Notes under the pieces: model-generated
Database searches by the model: none
The model's input: only the letters and a program-made list of their open reading frames with translations
Told to the model about the DNA's origin: nothing
Position numbers and translations under genes: made by a program
From: Rhodococcus coprophilus NBRC 100603
GTDB lineage: Bacteria; Actinomycetota; Actinomycetes; Mycobacteriales; Mycobacteriaceae
Reading direction: 5' to 3'
NCBI RefSeq assembly: GCF_001895045.1
Contig: NZ_BDAM01000003.1
Coordinates: 372,001-436,000 of the forward strand
DNA: 64,000 nt
Shown: positions 8,232 to 16,716 of the stretch, in pieces
How the letters are laid out: each line of letters begins with the position of its first letter
Numbering within the stretch: position 1 is the stretch's first letter

Positions 8232-9605
8232 CGGCGTCGTCATCGGATCCGAACACTCCTGCACGGTTCCGTCGTGGCGCGCCAGCACCCGGTCCAGCGC
8301 GACGAGTACCTCGTCGAGTTCGTCGGTCGTCACCGTCAGCGGTGGCCGGAAACGGATTCCTCGCGCACCGGTGCCGATCATAAGGACGTGCTCGTCGCCG
8401 TACAGCACGGCGAGCACCTCGTCGCGCACCGCAGGCGACGGGAGGGTGATCGCACACATCAACCCGCGACCGCGTGGTTCGGTGACCGCGGGGTGGCGTG
8501 CGGCAAGTTGCTGCAAACCGGTCAGCAGATGGGTTCCGCACCGACGGGCGTGCTCCACCAGACCATCGCGTTCCACGACCTCGAGGATGCGGCGCGCACG
8601 GACCATGTCGGTGAGGTTGCCGCCCCAGGTCGAGTTGAGTCGCGAACTCACCGCGAACACGTTGTCGGGTATTTCGTCGATACGTCCGCCCGCCATGATC
8701 CCGCACACCTGGGTCTTCTTGCCGAAGGCCACGATGTCGGGAGCCACGCCGAACTGTTGATACGCCCACGTGCTGCCGGTGAGTCCGACACCCGTCTGCA
8801 CCTCGTCGAACACGAACAAGGCGTCGTTCGCGCGGCACAGATCCGCCATCGCCCGGAAGAACTCCCCACGGAAATGGTGGTCTCCGCCCTCCCCTTGGAC
8901 GGGTTCGGCGATGAAGCACGCGATGTCGTCGGGACGCTCGGCGAATGCGGCGCGTGCCTGGTCGAGCGCACGCGCCTCCGCCTCGGCGATGTCGCGTCCG
9001 TCGCACAGATAGGGCGCGTCGATTCGTGGCCAGTCGAACTTCGGAAAGCGATCGGTCTTGACCGGGTCGGTATTGGTGAGCGACATCGTGTACCCGGTGC
9101 GACCGTGGAAGGCCTCGCTCAAGTGCAGCACCGCACTTCCGAGCGCGGGGTCGAGTCCTCGGGCCTCGTTGAGACGGCTCTTCCAGTCGAACGCCGCCTT
9201 GAGGGCGTTCTCGACGGCGAGTCCTCCGCCGTCGACGAAGAACAGGTGCGGCAGGGCCGGGTCTCCGAGGACCCGGGCGAAGGTGTCGACGAACCGGGCC
9301 ATCGGCACGGTGTAGATATCGGAGTTGCTCGGCTTGTTCGGCGCGACCCTGGCGAATTCCTCTGCGGCGCCGGGATCGTCGGCGAGAGCGGGATGGTTCA
9401 TGCCCAGCGCCGACGACGCGAAGAACCCGAACATGTCGAGGTAGGTGGTGCCGTCGCGCTGATCGACGAGCCGCAGACCGCGTGAGCGCTCGAGGTCGAG
9501 GACGAGGTCTGCTCCGTCGGCGAGCAGGTGTCGTCGCAGGACGTCGTGCACCCGGCCGGGCAAGAGGGATTCGGCACTGCCCGAGTGCCGGAATGCCGTA
9601 CTCAT
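8229..9605 (-). CDS. lat: L-lysine 6-aminotransferase
   Basis: 458 residues, close to the roughly 449 of M. tuberculosis Lat. It is a class III PLP aminotransferase: VDGGGLAVENALKAAFDWK is the family's substrate/cofactor region, DEVQTG at 268-273 binds PLP, and the PLP lysine is in AFGKKTQVCG (Lys296 or Lys297). It moves the epsilon-amino group of lysine to 2-oxoglutarate, giving alpha-aminoadipate semialdehyde (piperideine-6-carboxylate), the substrate of the neighbouring pcd product. It is divergent from pcd and follows lrpA on the same strand, 66 nt away. Confidence 0.94.
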   Translation of the reverse strand: MSTAFRHSGSAESLLPGRVHDVLRRHLLADGADLVLDLERSRGLRLVDQRDGTTYLDMFGFFASSALGMNHPALADDPGAAEEFARVAPNKPSNSDIYTVPMARFVDTFARVLGDPALPHLFFVDGGGLAVENALKAAFDWKSRLNEARGLDPALGSAVLHLSEAFHGRTGYTMSLTNTDPVKTDRFPKFDWPRIDAPYLCDGRDIAEAEARALDQARAAFAERPDDIACFIAEPVQGEGGDHHFRGEFFRAMADLCRANDALFVFDEVQTGVGLTGSTWAYQQFGVAPDIVAFGKKTQVCGIMAGGRIDEIPDNVFAVSSRLNSTWGGNLTDMVRARRILEVVERDGLVEHARRCGTHLLTGLQQLAARHPAVTEPRGRGLMCAITLPSPAVRDEVLAVLYGDEHVLMIGTGARGIRFRPPLTVTTDELDEVLVALDRVLARHDGTVQECSDPMTTP

Positions 9606-9671
9606 GCGCCCACGATACGTGCATTTTCCGGCTGTTGACCCTTGTTGCCGGAATTTTGTCCGATCGATCGC

Positions 9672-10121
9672 CTACCGTTCGTAAAAGGTTTGGAGAATGA
9701 CGGTGCTGCGGGTCGCTACGTTCGCGGTCGCCCGGATTTCCCGAAGGAGCCTCTCGAGCTCTCGCGGGGAGGCGACCCGCACGAGAAGGATGTAACTTTC
9801 GTCCCCGGCCACGGAGTGACAGGATTCGATGGCGTCGATGTGGCGCAATCGCGCCGGGGCGTCGTCCGGCTGAGACGGATCGAGAGGGGTGATGGCGACG
9901 AACGCCGAAAGCGCGAGACCGAGCGCTTCCGGATCGATCCGTGCGCTGTACCCCCGGATCACATTGCGTGCTTCGAGCCTGCGCACCCGGGATTGGACGG
10001 CGGACACGGACAAGCCCGCCCTGTCGGCCAGCGCCGCCAAGGTTGCCCGGCCGTCGACTCCCAGTTCGCGCAGCAGCAACCGATCGATGTCGTCCAGCCC
10101 GTCTTTAGTGGATTCCGGCAC
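9672..10121 (-). CDS. lrpA: Lrp/AsnC-family regulator LrpA
   Basis: 149 residues from a GTG at 10121. An N-terminal winged helix-turn-helix (residues 9-65, LDDIDRLLLREL...LSVSAVQSRVRRLE) is followed by a RAM ligand-binding domain (about 75-145). In M. tuberculosis the homologue (Rv3291c) controls lat and binds amino acids. Here it sits between lat and pcd, facing pcd across 36 nt, so it probably controls both and itself. Confidence 0.92.
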   Translation of the reverse strand: MPESTKDGLDDIDRLLLRELGVDGRATLAALADRAGLSVSAVQSRVRRLEARNVIRGYSARIDPEALGLALSAFVAITPLDPSQPDDAPARLRHIDAIESCHSVAGDESYILLVRVASPRELERLLREIRATANVATRSTVILQTFYER

Positions 10122-10127
10122 TCGCGC

Positions 10128-10133
10128 AGATTA
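10128..10133 (-). promoter_or_regulatory. -10 box for lrpA, leaderless start
   Basis: Minus strand TAATCT, 6 nt before the GTG of lrpA. It lies in the 36-nt lrpA-pcd gap and would be overlapped by any regulator bound there, which suits autoregulation. Confidence 0.5.
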
Positions 10134-10157
10134 TCCGAGCACGAAAGGACGACATCG

Positions 10158-11660
10158 ATGAATGCCACCTCCGATCTCCGCACACGCGCCGCCGCCGCAC
10201 TGGGCCGGTGCGGGGTCGACCTCCCCGACGGGGGTGCACTGGCCGTCACCAGCCCCGTCGACGGCACCGAACTCGCCCGACTGCCACTCCATTCGGCCGA
10301 AGATGTCGATGTCGCGATCGGGCATGCCGCGCGCGCATTCGAGCAGTGGCGTGACGTGCCCGCTCCGGTTCGCGGCCGCCTCGTCCGCCGACTCGGTGAA
10401 CTCCTCGTCGAGCACAAGAGCGACCTGGCAGAACTCGTCACCCTCGAAGTCGGCAAGATTCCGTCCGAGGCCGCCGGCGAGGTCCAGGAGATGATCGACG
10501 TCTGCGACTTCGCAGTCGGGTTGTCGCGTCAGCTCTACGGGCGAACGATGCCGTCCGAGCGTCCCGGCCATCGCCTCATGGAGACGTGGCATCCGCTGGG
10601 TGTGGTCGGGGTGATCTCGGCCTTCAACTTCCCGGTCGCGGTGTGGTCGTGGAACACCGCGATCGCTCTGGTGTGCGGTGATCCGGTGGTGTGGAAACCG
10701 TCCGAGACCACGCCGCTCACCGCGCTCGCATGCGACGCGCTCCTACGCCGCGCCGCCGACGACGTGGGCGCGCCCGACGGCCTTCACCACGTCGTACTCG
10801 GGGACGCCACCGTCGGAGAATCACTTGTGGACGACCCACGGATCGCACTGGTGAGTGCCACCGGCTCGGTACGGATGGGACGCCTCGTCGCTCCGCGTGT
10901 GGCCGCGAGGTTCGGCCGGTGCCTGCTCGAACTCGGCGGCAACAACGCGGCGATCGTCACCCCGTCGGCAGACCTCGACCTCACCGTGCGAGGCGTGGTC
11001 TTCTCGGCGGCAGGTACTGCGGGGCAGCGGTGCACCACGCTCCGCCGCCTCATCGTGCACCGATCGATCGTCGACACGGTCGTCGAGCGGATCGGCAAGG
11101 CCTATTCCGGGTTGCGGGTCGGGAACCCGTTCGACGAAGGGGTTCTCGTCGGGCCGCTGGTCTCGGAGAAGTCGTACGAGGCGATGCGCTCTGCCCTCGA
11201 CCGTGCCGCAGCCGACGGCGGGGTCGTCGTCGCGGGCGGCGAACGTGTCGACGTATCCGGGAACGGCGTCTACGTCTCCCCCGCTCTCGTCCGCATGCCG
11301 GGCCAGACCGAGGTCGTACAGGAGGAGACGTTCGCGCCGATCCTGTACGTCCTCACCTACGACGACCTCGACGAGGCGATAGCTCTGCACAACGCCGTGC
11401 CGCAAGGCTTGTCGTCGTCGATCTTCACGCTCGACCAGCGGGAGGCCGAACAGTTCCTCTCACGGTCCGACTGCGGAATCGCGAACGTCAACATCGGCAC
11501 GTCAGGCGCGGAGATCGGCGGCGCATTCGGTGGTGAGAAGGAAACCGGTGGGGGTCGCGAGTCCGGTTCGGATTCGTGGAAGGCGTACATGCGACGCGCG
11601 ACCAATACCGTGAACTACTCGACCGAGCTCCCACTCGCACAGGGTGTCGAATTCGGTTGA
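10158..11660 (+). CDS. pcd: piperideine-6-carboxylate dehydrogenase
   Basis: 500 residues from the ATG at 10158, with AAAGGA at 10144-10149. It is an aldehyde dehydrogenase: NAD-binding segment with SATGSVRMGR, the general-base motif ELGGNN at 258-263, and catalytic Cys292 in GQRCTTLRRL. It oxidises the semialdehyde made by Lat to alpha-aminoadipate. The identity is supported by the adjacent lat and lrpA, the same trio as Rv3290c-Rv3293. Confidence 0.93.
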   Translation: MNATSDLRTRAAAALGRCGVDLPDGGALAVTSPVDGTELARLPLHSAEDVDVAIGHAARAFEQWRDVPAPVRGRLVRRLGELLVEHKSDLAELVTLEVGKIPSEAAGEVQEMIDVCDFAVGLSRQLYGRTMPSERPGHRLMETWHPLGVVGVISAFNFPVAVWSWNTAIALVCGDPVVWKPSETTPLTALACDALLRRAADDVGAPDGLHHVVLGDATVGESLVDDPRIALVSATGSVRMGRLVAPRVAARFGRCLLELGGNNAAIVTPSADLDLTVRGVVFSAAGTAGQRCTTLRRLIVHRSIVDTVVERIGKAYSGLRVGNPFDEGVLVGPLVSEKSYEAMRSALDRAAADGGVVVAGGERVDVSGNGVYVSPALVRMPGQTEVVQEETFAPILYVLTYDDLDEAIALHNAVPQGLSSSIFTLDQREAEQFLSRSDCGIANVNIGTSGAEIGGAFGGEKETGGGRESGSDSWKAYMRRATNTVNYSTELPLAQGVEFG

Positions 11661-11692
11661 GCCACTGCAGGAACGAGTAACCCGCATCCACG

Positions 11693-12634
11693 TCATCCGC
11701 GGCGCCGGCGACCTCGCGGACGGATCCGAATCGGTTCCGGGACTTCCACGGACTCGTTGCTGGGCAGCGGCCCCTCCCCTCGCCGCGCCAGCACCTCGGC
11801 GACGCTGTCGACGCTGTCGACGCCCGGCAGCGTCGCCGACGCGCGACGCGCGACGGACTCGTCGTACAACTCGAACCACGGGTAACCGCGTTCGGTGTAC
11901 TCGCGGGCGGTGATCGGCTCGGTCGGCGGGGCCGCCCCGGTGAGCGATTCCCACTGCTCGCTGTTGATCAAGGCGACGTGCACTGCCGTCCGGTGGTCGA
12001 GATCCCACACCCGTCGTTCCTCCACAGGCGACGCGATCCGTTGCGAGATCGAGCCACCCGCCCCGACCCCCATCCCGTCCGGCACCGGCGAGGCGAAGGT
12101 CATGACGGGCGGTCGGCTGTCGGCGATGTCCCGCCGCCGGTCGTAGACCTCGGCCCGCATCGGCGACACCGCGATCCGGATTCCGCCGGAGGCCGGGCCA
12201 CGAGCGAGTTGTTCTTCGACCGTGTAACCCGCGCCGAGCGGCATCGCCACGAACTGGCGAACCGCATCACCGTCCGCGCCGAATCCGTCGATCCACGGCT
12301 GCGCAGGAACTTCGAGATAGTCCTCGGCCTCGAAATCCGGGCCGGGAGTCCACGGCCCGCCGGTCACCGCGTCGATATCGCCCGCTCCGACTTTGACGAG
12401 GAACGGATATCGGGTGTCGAACTTGATCCAGCAGGCTTCGGACTGCCACACCGGCAGCACGGGTCGATCGTCGACGACACGCAGGGGAAACCGGCCGAGA
12501 CTCGGCGGCAGCGGGTATTCGTTCCCGTCGTCGGGAACCCGGACGGTGCGGTGGAACGACACCTTCAGTTCGGCGTCCACGTGGACGTCGGGAAACTCGA
12601 AGTACAGCGTGTCGACGTCGATGCTCAGTGCCAT
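11693..12634 (-). CDS. conserved hypothetical protein
   Basis: 313 residues from the ATG at 12634. I do not recognise a named domain. It is soluble, without signal peptide or membrane helix, and rich in aromatic residues and acidic loops: QSEACWIKFDTRYPFLVKVG near residue 65 and GAGDIDAVTGG directly after it look conserved and may form a ligand or metal pocket. The C-terminal 40 residues are charged and end in a basic RPRGRRRRG tail. Actinobacterial proteins of similar size with the WIKF...YPFLVK pattern exist, as I recall, without function. Confidence 0.75.
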   Translation of the reverse strand: MALSIDVDTLYFEFPDVHVDAELKVSFHRTVRVPDDGNEYPLPPSLGRFPLRVVDDRPVLPVWQSEACWIKFDTRYPFLVKVGAGDIDAVTGGPWTPGPDFEAEDYLEVPAQPWIDGFGADGDAVRQFVAMPLGAGYTVEEQLARGPASGGIRIAVSPMRAEVYDRRRDIADSRPPVMTFASPVPDGMGVGAGGSISQRIASPVEERRVWDLDHRTAVHVALINSEQWESLTGAAPPTEPITAREYTERGYPWFELYDESVARRASATLPGVDSVDSVAEVLARRGEGPLPSNESVEVPEPIRIRPRGRRRRG

Positions 12635-12689
12635 GCCTCACCTTCCCCGCGTGCCGGAGTCGAAACGCGAGAATCAGGTTGCCCGCCGG

Positions 12690-12944
12690 TCAGTGGTTGC
12701 GCAGCGCGTCCACGAGTTCGCTCTTGCGCATACTCGAGTAACCGCTCAAACCGAGTTCTTTCGCTCGCTTCTTCAGGTCGTCGACGGTCCAATCGTCGTA
12801 CGACCCGGATTCTCCGCCGCGCTTTCCGACCTTCGACTTCCCCTCGGCAGCGGCAGCGTTGGAGATCCGGGCGGCCTTCTCCTTCGACGCGCCGTCGTCT
12901 CGCAGTTCCTGGTACATCTTTTCGTTCTTGATCGAGTTCGGCAT
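12690..12944 (-). CDS. small SAP/Rho_N-like domain protein
   Basis: 84 residues from the ATG at 12944, with GAGAG nearby upstream. The N-terminal half contains [20 protein letters not shown], a helix seen in small actinobacterial proteins with plasmid-stabilisation or ChaB-like look. The C-terminal half, [18 protein letters not shown] followed by [13 protein letters not shown], is a SAP/Rho-termination-factor N-terminal helix-extended-loop-helix module, which often binds nucleic acid. A small DNA- or RNA-binding protein is likely; its task is unknown. Confidence 0.8.
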   Translation of the reverse strand: MPNSIKNEKMYQELRDDGASKEKAARISNAAAAEGKSKVGKRGGESGSYDDWTVDDLKKRAKELGLSGYSSMRKSELVDALRNH

Positions 12945-13099
12945 CGCGCTCTCGTCTCTCGGGGTGTGTGGTGGTGTACCCGCCCGGCGACACACCGACA
13001 CGTCCGGCGGCACGAAACCGCCCGCCGCATCCGGCGGCGCTCCCGGCAAGTCCACCGAGAGATGTGTCCTGCGCCACACCCTGTGGTAGACCGGGGACC

Positions 13100-14644
13100 A
13101 TGTACCCAGGGAACTTCGTCGCCACCACTCCCGACAAGCCGGCCATCATCCGGCCCGCGACCGGTGAGTCGCTCACCTACAGGGAACTCGACGAACGCTC
13201 GATCCGGTTGGCGAAGCACCTGCGCACCGCCGGACTGCAACCCGGCGACCATCTCGCGCTGATAGCCGACAACGATCTGCGGGTCATGGAGGTCTACTGG
13301 GCCGCCCTGCGTTCCGGTCTCTACATCACCGTCGTCAACCGGCATCTCACCCCCGAAGAGGCCGCGTACATCGTCTCCGACTGCGATGCGGAGGCGCTGA
13401 TCGTTTCGGCCGGGGCCGCGTCCGCCGTCGATACCTCACCCGATGCCTACCCGGGTGTGACCCACCGTCTTGCGTTCGGCGGGCAGGTGCCGGGCTTCGA
13501 CGACTACGAGGAGGCCCTCGCGCGACATGACGCCTCTCCGCTCGGGGATCAGCCACGTGGCCGGGACATGCTGTACTCGTCCGGCACCACGGGCCGGCCG
13601 AAGGGGATCAAACCTGCGCTGGCCGTGGGACAGGTACAGGACGTTCCCGACCCGTACACCGCGGTCTTCGCGCCGATGTACGGGTTCGACGACACCACCG
13701 TCTACCTGTGTCCCGCACCGCTGTATCACGCTGCCCCACTGCGGTTCTGCGGCACGATCCAGTCCGTGGGCGGAACCGTGGTCCTCATGGACCGCTTCGA
13801 CGCCGAGGAAGCGCTCGCCTTGATCGAAAAATACTCGGTCACCGCCTCCCAATGGGTACCGACGATGTTCGTCCGGATGCTGAAACTGCCCGAGCAGACG
13901 CGGGCGAAGTACGACGTGTCGAGCATGAAGGTCGCGATCCACGCCGCGGCGCCGTGCCCGCCCGAGATCAAACAGGCGATGATCGAGTGGTGGGGTCCGG
14001 TGATCCACGAGTACTACGCCTCCACCGAAGGTGCCGGCGCGACGTTCATCGACTCCGAGCAGGCGCTCTCTCATCCGGGATCCGTGGGCCGTGACGGCGT
14101 CATGGGCATCGTCCATATCTGCGACGACGACGGGAACGAACTCCCCACGGGTTCGATCGGGACGGTGTGGTGGGAGCGTGAGGAACATCCGTTCCGGTAT
14201 CACAACGACCCCGAGAAGACCGCGAAGGCAACGCATCCCGCGCATCCGACGTGGACGACCAGCGGGGACATCGGATATCTCGACGACGAGCGCTTCCTCT
14301 ATCTGACCGACCGCGCCGCCTTCATGATCATTTCCGGGGGCGTGAACATCTATCCCCAGGAGTCGGAGAACGTTCTCACCCTGCACCCGAAGGTCTACGA
14401 CGTCGCGGTGATCGGTGTGCCCGACCCGGAGATGGGTGAACAGGTAAAGGCCGTCGTGCAACTCGCCGACGGGATCGTCCCGAGTCCCGAACTCGAGCAA
14501 GAACTGCTCGACTACGTCCGCGATCGGGTGTCGCATTTCAAGGCACCGCGCAGCATCGACTTCTCCGACGACCTCCCACGCACACCGACCGGCAAGCTGG
14601 TCAAACACAAGTTGCGTGCTCGCTACGTTCCGGCGGTGGGCTGA
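13100..14644 (+). CDS. acyl-CoA synthetase (FadD-type AMP-forming ligase)
   Basis: 514 residues from the ATG at 13100. The AMP/phosphate loop [12 protein letters not shown] is at 159-170, the adenine-binding YYASTEGAG lies in the middle, and the flexible C-terminal domain carries the catalytic lysine in [11 protein letters not shown]. It activates a carboxylic acid to its CoA thioester through an acyl-adenylate; chain length cannot be told. A TAGACC at 13087-13092 may be a weak -10 box of a leaderless transcript. The FAD oxidoreductase gene follows after 2 nt, so the two act on one pathway. Confidence 0.9.
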   Translation: MYPGNFVATTPDKPAIIRPATGESLTYRELDERSIRLAKHLRTAGLQPGDHLALIADNDLRVMEVYWAALRSGLYITVVNRHLTPEEAAYIVSDCDAEALIVSAGAASAVDTSPDAYPGVTHRLAFGGQVPGFDDYEEALARHDASPLGDQPRGRDMLYSSGTTGRPKGIKPALAVGQVQDVPDPYTAVFAPMYGFDDTTVYLCPAPLYHAAPLRFCGTIQSVGGTVVLMDRFDAEEALALIEKYSVTASQWVPTMFVRMLKLPEQTRAKYDVSSMKVAIHAAAPCPPEIKQAMIEWWGPVIHEYYASTEGAGATFIDSEQALSHPGSVGRDGVMGIVHICDDDGNELPTGSIGTVWWEREEHPFRYHNDPEKTAKATHPAHPTWTTSGDIGYLDDERFLYLTDRAAFMIISGGVNIYPQESENVLTLHPKVYDVAVIGVPDPEMGEQVKAVVQLADGIVPSPELEQELLDYVRDRVSHFKAPRSIDFSDDLPRTPTGKLVKHKLRARYVPAVG

Positions 14645-14646
14645 TC

Positions 14647-16038
14647 ATGTCCACCCACGACGGAACCGAGCCGGCTGTGATCTCGTTCGCCGATCTGGAC
14701 GTCGAGTTGCCGGAGGGCGTACTTGTCACCGACCCGGACATCCTCGCCGGATACCGCCACGACCGTGCGCAGGACCCGGATGCAGCCGTGCCCGCCGCCC
14801 TGGTGCGCGCCACATCGACCGCGGACGTGCAGGCCACCCTGCGGTGGGCGAATTCTCACCGCGTTCCGGTGGTCCCACGCGGTGCCGGAACGAGCCTGTC
14901 GGGCGGGTCGGGAGGCATCGCGGGCTGCATCGTCCTGAGCACCGAGAAGATGCGCGCGATCACGGTGGACACCGCCACCCGGACGGCCGTCGCGCAGCCG
15001 GGGCTGTTCAATTCCGAGGTGAAGCGGGCCGCCGCCGAACACGGGCTGTGGTACCCGCCGGACCCGTCGTCGTTCGAGATCTGCACGATCGGCGGCAACG
15101 CCGCGACCAACGCCGGCGGTCTGTGTTGTGTGAAGTACGGCGTCACCTCCGACTACGTTCTGGGCCTCGAAGTGGTGCTGGCCGACGGGACGGCGGTGCG
15201 GTTGGGCGGCCCGAGGCTCAAGGACGTCGCGGGTTTGTCCCTGACGAAACTGTTCGTCGGCAGCGAAGGCACGCTCGGTGTCATCACGGAGGTGACCCTG
15301 CGCCTCCTCCCGCCGCAACCGCCGGCGTCGACGATGGTCGCCACCTTCGGTTCGGTGCAGGCCGCCGCCGACGCGGTCGTCGCGATCACGGGCACTCTGC
15401 GCCCCGCGATGCTCGAGTTCATGGATCGGACCACGATCGGAGCGGTGGAGGACATGCTCCGGATGGGCCTCGACCGGTCGACCGAGGGGATGCTCATCGC
15501 GCGTTCCGATGCGCCGGGTGCGGCCGCCGCCGAGGAGATCGCGACGATGGCGCAGGCCTGCCGTGACTCGGGTGCCGGCGAGGTGTTCACCACCGACGAC
15601 CCCGACGAGGGGGAAGCGTTCGCGGCCGCCCGCCGGATGGCGATCCCCGCGGTGGAGCGGACCGGGAGCCTGCTGCTCGAGGATGTCGGGGTGCCGCTGC
15701 CGGCGCTTCCCGCGCTCGTGGAGGGGATCGCCGCGCTCGCAGCGGAGCACGATGTGACGGTCGCGGTGATCGCTCACGCCGGGGACGGCAACACCCACCC
15801 CTTGATCGTCTACGACCCCGCCGACGACGAGATGACGGCGCGGGCGGCAGTCGTGTTCGGAAAGATCATGGATCTCGCCATCGAACTGGGCGGCACGATC
15901 ACCGGTGAGCACGGGGTGGGCCGCTTGAAGAAGGCGTGGCTTCCCGACCAGGTCGGCCCCGATGTCATGGCTCTGACCAGGCAAATCAAGGACGCGCTGG
16001 ACCCTCGGTCGATCCTCAACCCGGGAGTGGTGCTGTGA
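14647..16038 (+). CDS. FAD-linked 2-hydroxyacid oxidoreductase (GlcD family)
   Basis: 463 residues. The PCMH-type FAD domain is in the N-terminal 220 residues (VPRGAGTSLSGGSGGIAGC, then TIGGNAATNAGGLCCVKYG and FVGSEGTLGVITEVTL), and the C-terminal FAD-oxidase domain holds AHAGDGNTHPL and GEHGVGRLKK. Relatives oxidise D-lactate, glycolate or D-2-hydroxyglutarate to the keto acid. It is co-transcribed with the acyl-CoA synthetase, so a hydroxy-acid degradation route is possible. The exact substrate is unknown. Confidence 0.88.
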   Translation: MSTHDGTEPAVISFADLDVELPEGVLVTDPDILAGYRHDRAQDPDAAVPAALVRATSTADVQATLRWANSHRVPVVPRGAGTSLSGGSGGIAGCIVLSTEKMRAITVDTATRTAVAQPGLFNSEVKRAAAEHGLWYPPDPSSFEICTIGGNAATNAGGLCCVKYGVTSDYVLGLEVVLADGTAVRLGGPRLKDVAGLSLTKLFVGSEGTLGVITEVTLRLLPPQPPASTMVATFGSVQAAADAVVAITGTLRPAMLEFMDRTTIGAVEDMLRMGLDRSTEGMLIARSDAPGAAAAEEIATMAQACRDSGAGEVFTTDDPDEGEAFAAARRMAIPAVERTGSLLLEDVGVPLPALPALVEGIAALAAEHDVTVAVIAHAGDGNTHPLIVYDPADDEMTARAAVVFGKIMDLAIELGGTITGEHGVGRLKKAWLPDQVGPDVMALTRQIKDALDPRSILNPGVVL

Positions 16039-16121
16039 CGGCACCGCTGCGCGCCGGGCGTGCGGCAGCGCCGAGTGCGACCCCGCACCCGCGGCGACCC
16101 GTGAACAGCCATAATCGTCGC

Positions 16122-16685
16122 GTGAACACGCCTGCGCCCGACTCCGTATCCGAGCTTCCCCTGCGCGACACCAAGTACCGGGAGCTCGCGCGTTACCCCG
16201 AATTCGGCGTCGTCACAGCATGGTTACGCGACTACGTCCGCTCGAGTGTGCCGAACGCGCGGATGAGCGAGCGGGAGTACTGGTCGGTCTCCTGTCTTCC
16301 CGACGCCTCCGTGTCTCCGAAGGGTCACCGACTGGTCACCATCTACGCCGGAGACCTCGAAGTGGCGGGTCTGCGCCTCGACACCCCGGGGCCGGGTCTC
16401 CGGAACGTCCAGGGGTGGATCACGGTGACCCGTACGGATCTCGAAGAAGCATGCGGGGCTCCTCTCAGCCAGGTCGCTGCGGCGTCTCCGGCCCTGCGCA
16501 TCACGGAAAGCGGCGCCACGGCCACGATCGAATGGACGGAGACGCCGGAGAGCAGGGCGCAGTTCGACGCGCTGCCGTGGCGGGCTCCGGCGCGTGCCCT
16601 CGTCACCGAACTCGTCCGGATGGGACGCAACCGCTGGGCGGACCTGCATTCGCCTCAGATCGCCCAATTCGCGTTCGAGGACTGA
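16122..16685 (+). CDS. hypothetical protein
   Basis: 187 residues from the GTG at 16122; a CATAAT 7 nt before it suggests a leaderless start. Further in-frame GTG codons upstream (for example 16101) are possible. No named family is recognised. The protein is soluble with mixed alpha/beta content; notable stretches are TKYRELARYPEFGVVTAWL, WSVSCLP and LVTIYAGDLEVAGLRLD. The C terminus ends in WADLHSPQIAQFAFED. It sits between the FAD oxidoreductase and lhr, 31 nt before lhr. Confidence 0.7.
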   Translation: MNTPAPDSVSELPLRDTKYRELARYPEFGVVTAWLRDYVRSSVPNARMSEREYWSVSCLPDASVSPKGHRLVTIYAGDLEVAGLRLDTPGPGLRNVQGWITVTRTDLEEACGAPLSQVAAASPALRITESGATATIEWTETPESRAQFDALPWRAPARALVTELVRMGRNRWADLHSPQIAQFAFED

Positions 16686-16716
16686 GACTGTCGGGGGCCG
16701 GGTGCACGATGGACAG

